Shown: positions 6,198 through 6,592 of the stretch, in pieces | Layout of the letters: each line of letters starts with the position of its first letter | Position numbering within the stretch: position 1 is the stretch's first letter | Origin: Desulfohalobiaceae bacterium | GTDB taxonomy: Bacteria; Desulfobacterota; Desulfovibrionia; Desulfovibrionales; Desulfothermaceae | Direction of reading: 5' to 3' | NCBI GenBank assembly: GCA_021737525.1 | Contig: JAIPDU010000091.1 | Location: 1 to 6,592, forward strand | Length of the DNA stretch: 6,592 bases | Made by a program: the position numbers and the translations under genes | The notes under the pieces: generated by a model | What the model saw: the letters and a program-made list of their open reading frames with translations, nothing else | Database searches by the model: none | Told to the model about the DNA's origin: nothing

Positions 6198-6231
6198 ATC
6201 TTCCCTTGGCGTTCTTGGCGACTTGGCGGTT
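6198..6231 (-). repeat. Right terminal inverted repeat
   Basis: Read on the minus strand it starts AACCGCCAAG and contains three 9-bp CGCCAAGNN units, like the left end. It includes two extra Gs before the final AAGAT. This kind of CTTGGCG-rich repeat recurs in many bacterial genomes, by my recollection rather than by a search. Confidence 0.7.
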
Positions 6232-6325
6232 CTAAAACATACAAGGATGCCTGAACCGGATGAACCTGATTTTTTTCCGATGATTCATGTGCCTCAGGCC
6301 CGCATCCCGCACTTCCCAAGAAGAT

Positions 6326-6357
6326 GGAGCCGGGAGGGATAACCCCCTCCCGGCTCC
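6326..6357 (-). terminator. Rho-independent terminator of the hydrogenase operon
   Basis: A perfect 13-bp GC-rich stem (6326-6338 with 6345-6357) with a six-base loop starts about 41 bases after the large-subunit stop codon. On the minus strand it is followed by ATCTTCTT, a modest T-rich tail. The plus-strand reading has no T tract, so it serves the minus strand. It would separate hydrogenase transcripts from the protease gene, fully or in part. Confidence 0.72.
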
Positions 6358-6398
6358 GAGCGAATTGATCCGGGTTGCTTGCCCGGGATTTTGCACGT

Positions 6399-6592
6399 TT
6401 ACAGCGCCTTGACCTGGACCAGGTCGCGACGGTGTTCGTCGTGCATGTGGATAGCGCAGGCCAGGCAGGGATCGAAGGAGTGCACCGTGCGCAGAACCTC
6501 CAGGGGCTTGTCCGGCTCGGCCATGGGATTGCCCACCAGGGAGGCCTCGTAGGGTCCCTTCTCGTCCTTGTTGCTGCGGGGCGCGGCGTTCC
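6399..6592 (-). CDS. [NiFe]-hydrogenase large subunit, C-terminal 63 residues (runs off right edge)
   Basis: The visible fragment carries the second nickel-binding motif of [NiFe]-hydrogenase large subunits, SFDPCLACAIH, whose two cysteines bind the Ni-Fe centre. After the His the chain continues for 15 residues (MHDEHRRDLVQVKAL), the tail the maturation protease removes; the length is typical. Both metal-binding positions are cysteine, so this is not a [NiFeSe] enzyme. The upstream VGNPMAEPDKPLEVLRTVHSFDPC context fits group 1 uptake hydrogenases, which oxidise H2 at the membrane or in the periplasm. The subgroup cannot be fixed from so little, so no symbol is given. The small subunit and any electron-transfer subunits should lie beyond the window edge. 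A terminator hairpin follows the TAA stop (complement of 6399-6401). Confidence 0.95.
   Translation of the reverse strand, partial: NAAPRSNKDEKGPYEASLVGNPMAEPDKPLEVLRTVHSFDPCLACAIHMHDEHRRDLVQVKAL

Larger units (their letters stand above)
5993..6231. mobile_element. Non-autonomous inverted-repeat element (MITE-like)
   Basis: About 239 bp bounded by near-identical terminal inverted repeats (5993-6024 and 6198-6231) with two perfect 13-bp-stem hairpins just inside them (6027-6059 and 6166-6196). A shorter inner inverted repeat follows (GCACTTT at 6086-6092, AAAGTGC at 6144-6150). It encodes no transposase. TAAAA occurs directly outside or at both ends (5989-5993 and 6233-6237) and could be a target duplication, but the flanks are A-rich, so this is weak. 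The middle is AT-rich, unlike the neighbouring genes. The structure fits a miniature mobile element moved by an enzyme encoded elsewhere; it could instead be a palindromic intergenic repeat spread by another route. Confidence 0.6.
5930..6398. other. 469-bp noncoding region between protease and hydrogenase genes
   Basis: This stretch is much more AT-rich than its neighbours and holds the inverted-repeat element (5993-6231) and the terminator hairpin (6326-6357). Between them, 6232-6325 contains only weak inverted repeats, such as GCCTGA at 6249-6254 with TCAGGC at 6294-6299, and a run of seven Ts at about 6270-6276. I see no convincing promoter for the protease gene and no gene that I can support. 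Confidence 0.6.

Noticed and set aside
6247..6342. Small plus-strand open frame of 31 codons
   Set aside because: It ends inside the loop of the terminator hairpin, has no spaced ribosome site, and has low-complexity charged and Pro-rich content.
6448..6470. Selenocysteine in the hydrogenase nickel motif
   Set aside because: Both positions of DPCLACAIH are TGC cysteine codons, with no in-frame TGA.

Overview
The window reads as part of a GC-rich chromosome from an anaerobic, hydrogen-metabolising bacterium, most likely a deltaproteobacterial sulfate reducer of the Desulfovibrionales type. That placement is inferred from the gene mix ([NiFe]-hydrogenase, hypD, hypE, HyaD/HybD-type protease) and the general style of the proteins; there is no rRNA or other direct taxonomic marker.

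Layout, left to right. The start of an ADP-ribosylglycohydrolase gene (minus strand) runs off the left edge. Divergent from it is a stand-alone ferredoxin-NADP reductase-type flavoprotein (411-1163, plus). A degenerate 7-bp tandem array fills the gap to a convergent minus-strand pair: an HD-domain phosphohydrolase (2213-2845) overlapping a D-alanine--D-alanine ligase, ddl (1357-2277). Divergent from the HD gene is hypD (3005-4132, plus). A second 7-bp array follows, then hypE (4376-5383, plus, probably starting at TTG). Convergent to hypE is a hydrogenase maturation endopeptidase (5402-5929, minus). Upstream of that lies a 469-bp noncoding stretch with a miniature inverted-repeat element (about 5993-6231) and a terminator hairpin (6326-6357). 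The window ends in the last 63 codons of a [NiFe]-hydrogenase large subunit (6399-6592, minus).

The right half works as one unit. HypD and HypE act in building the Fe(CN)2CO part of the [NiFe] centre: HypE makes the cyanide ligand and HypD is the iron-sulfur scaffold. The endopeptidase then removes the C-terminal tail of the large subunit after nickel insertion, and that tail is visible in the last gene. hypC, hypA, hypB and hypF are not in the window. The left half (ADP-ribosylglycohydrolase, flavoprotein, HD protein, Ddl) is general metabolism with no clear link to hydrogenase.

I see no convincing new defence or biosynthetic system. The most unusual content is noncoding: two related heptanucleotide arrays, each starting a few bases after a TAG stop codon, and the composite inverted-repeat element between the hydrogenase gene and its protease gene.
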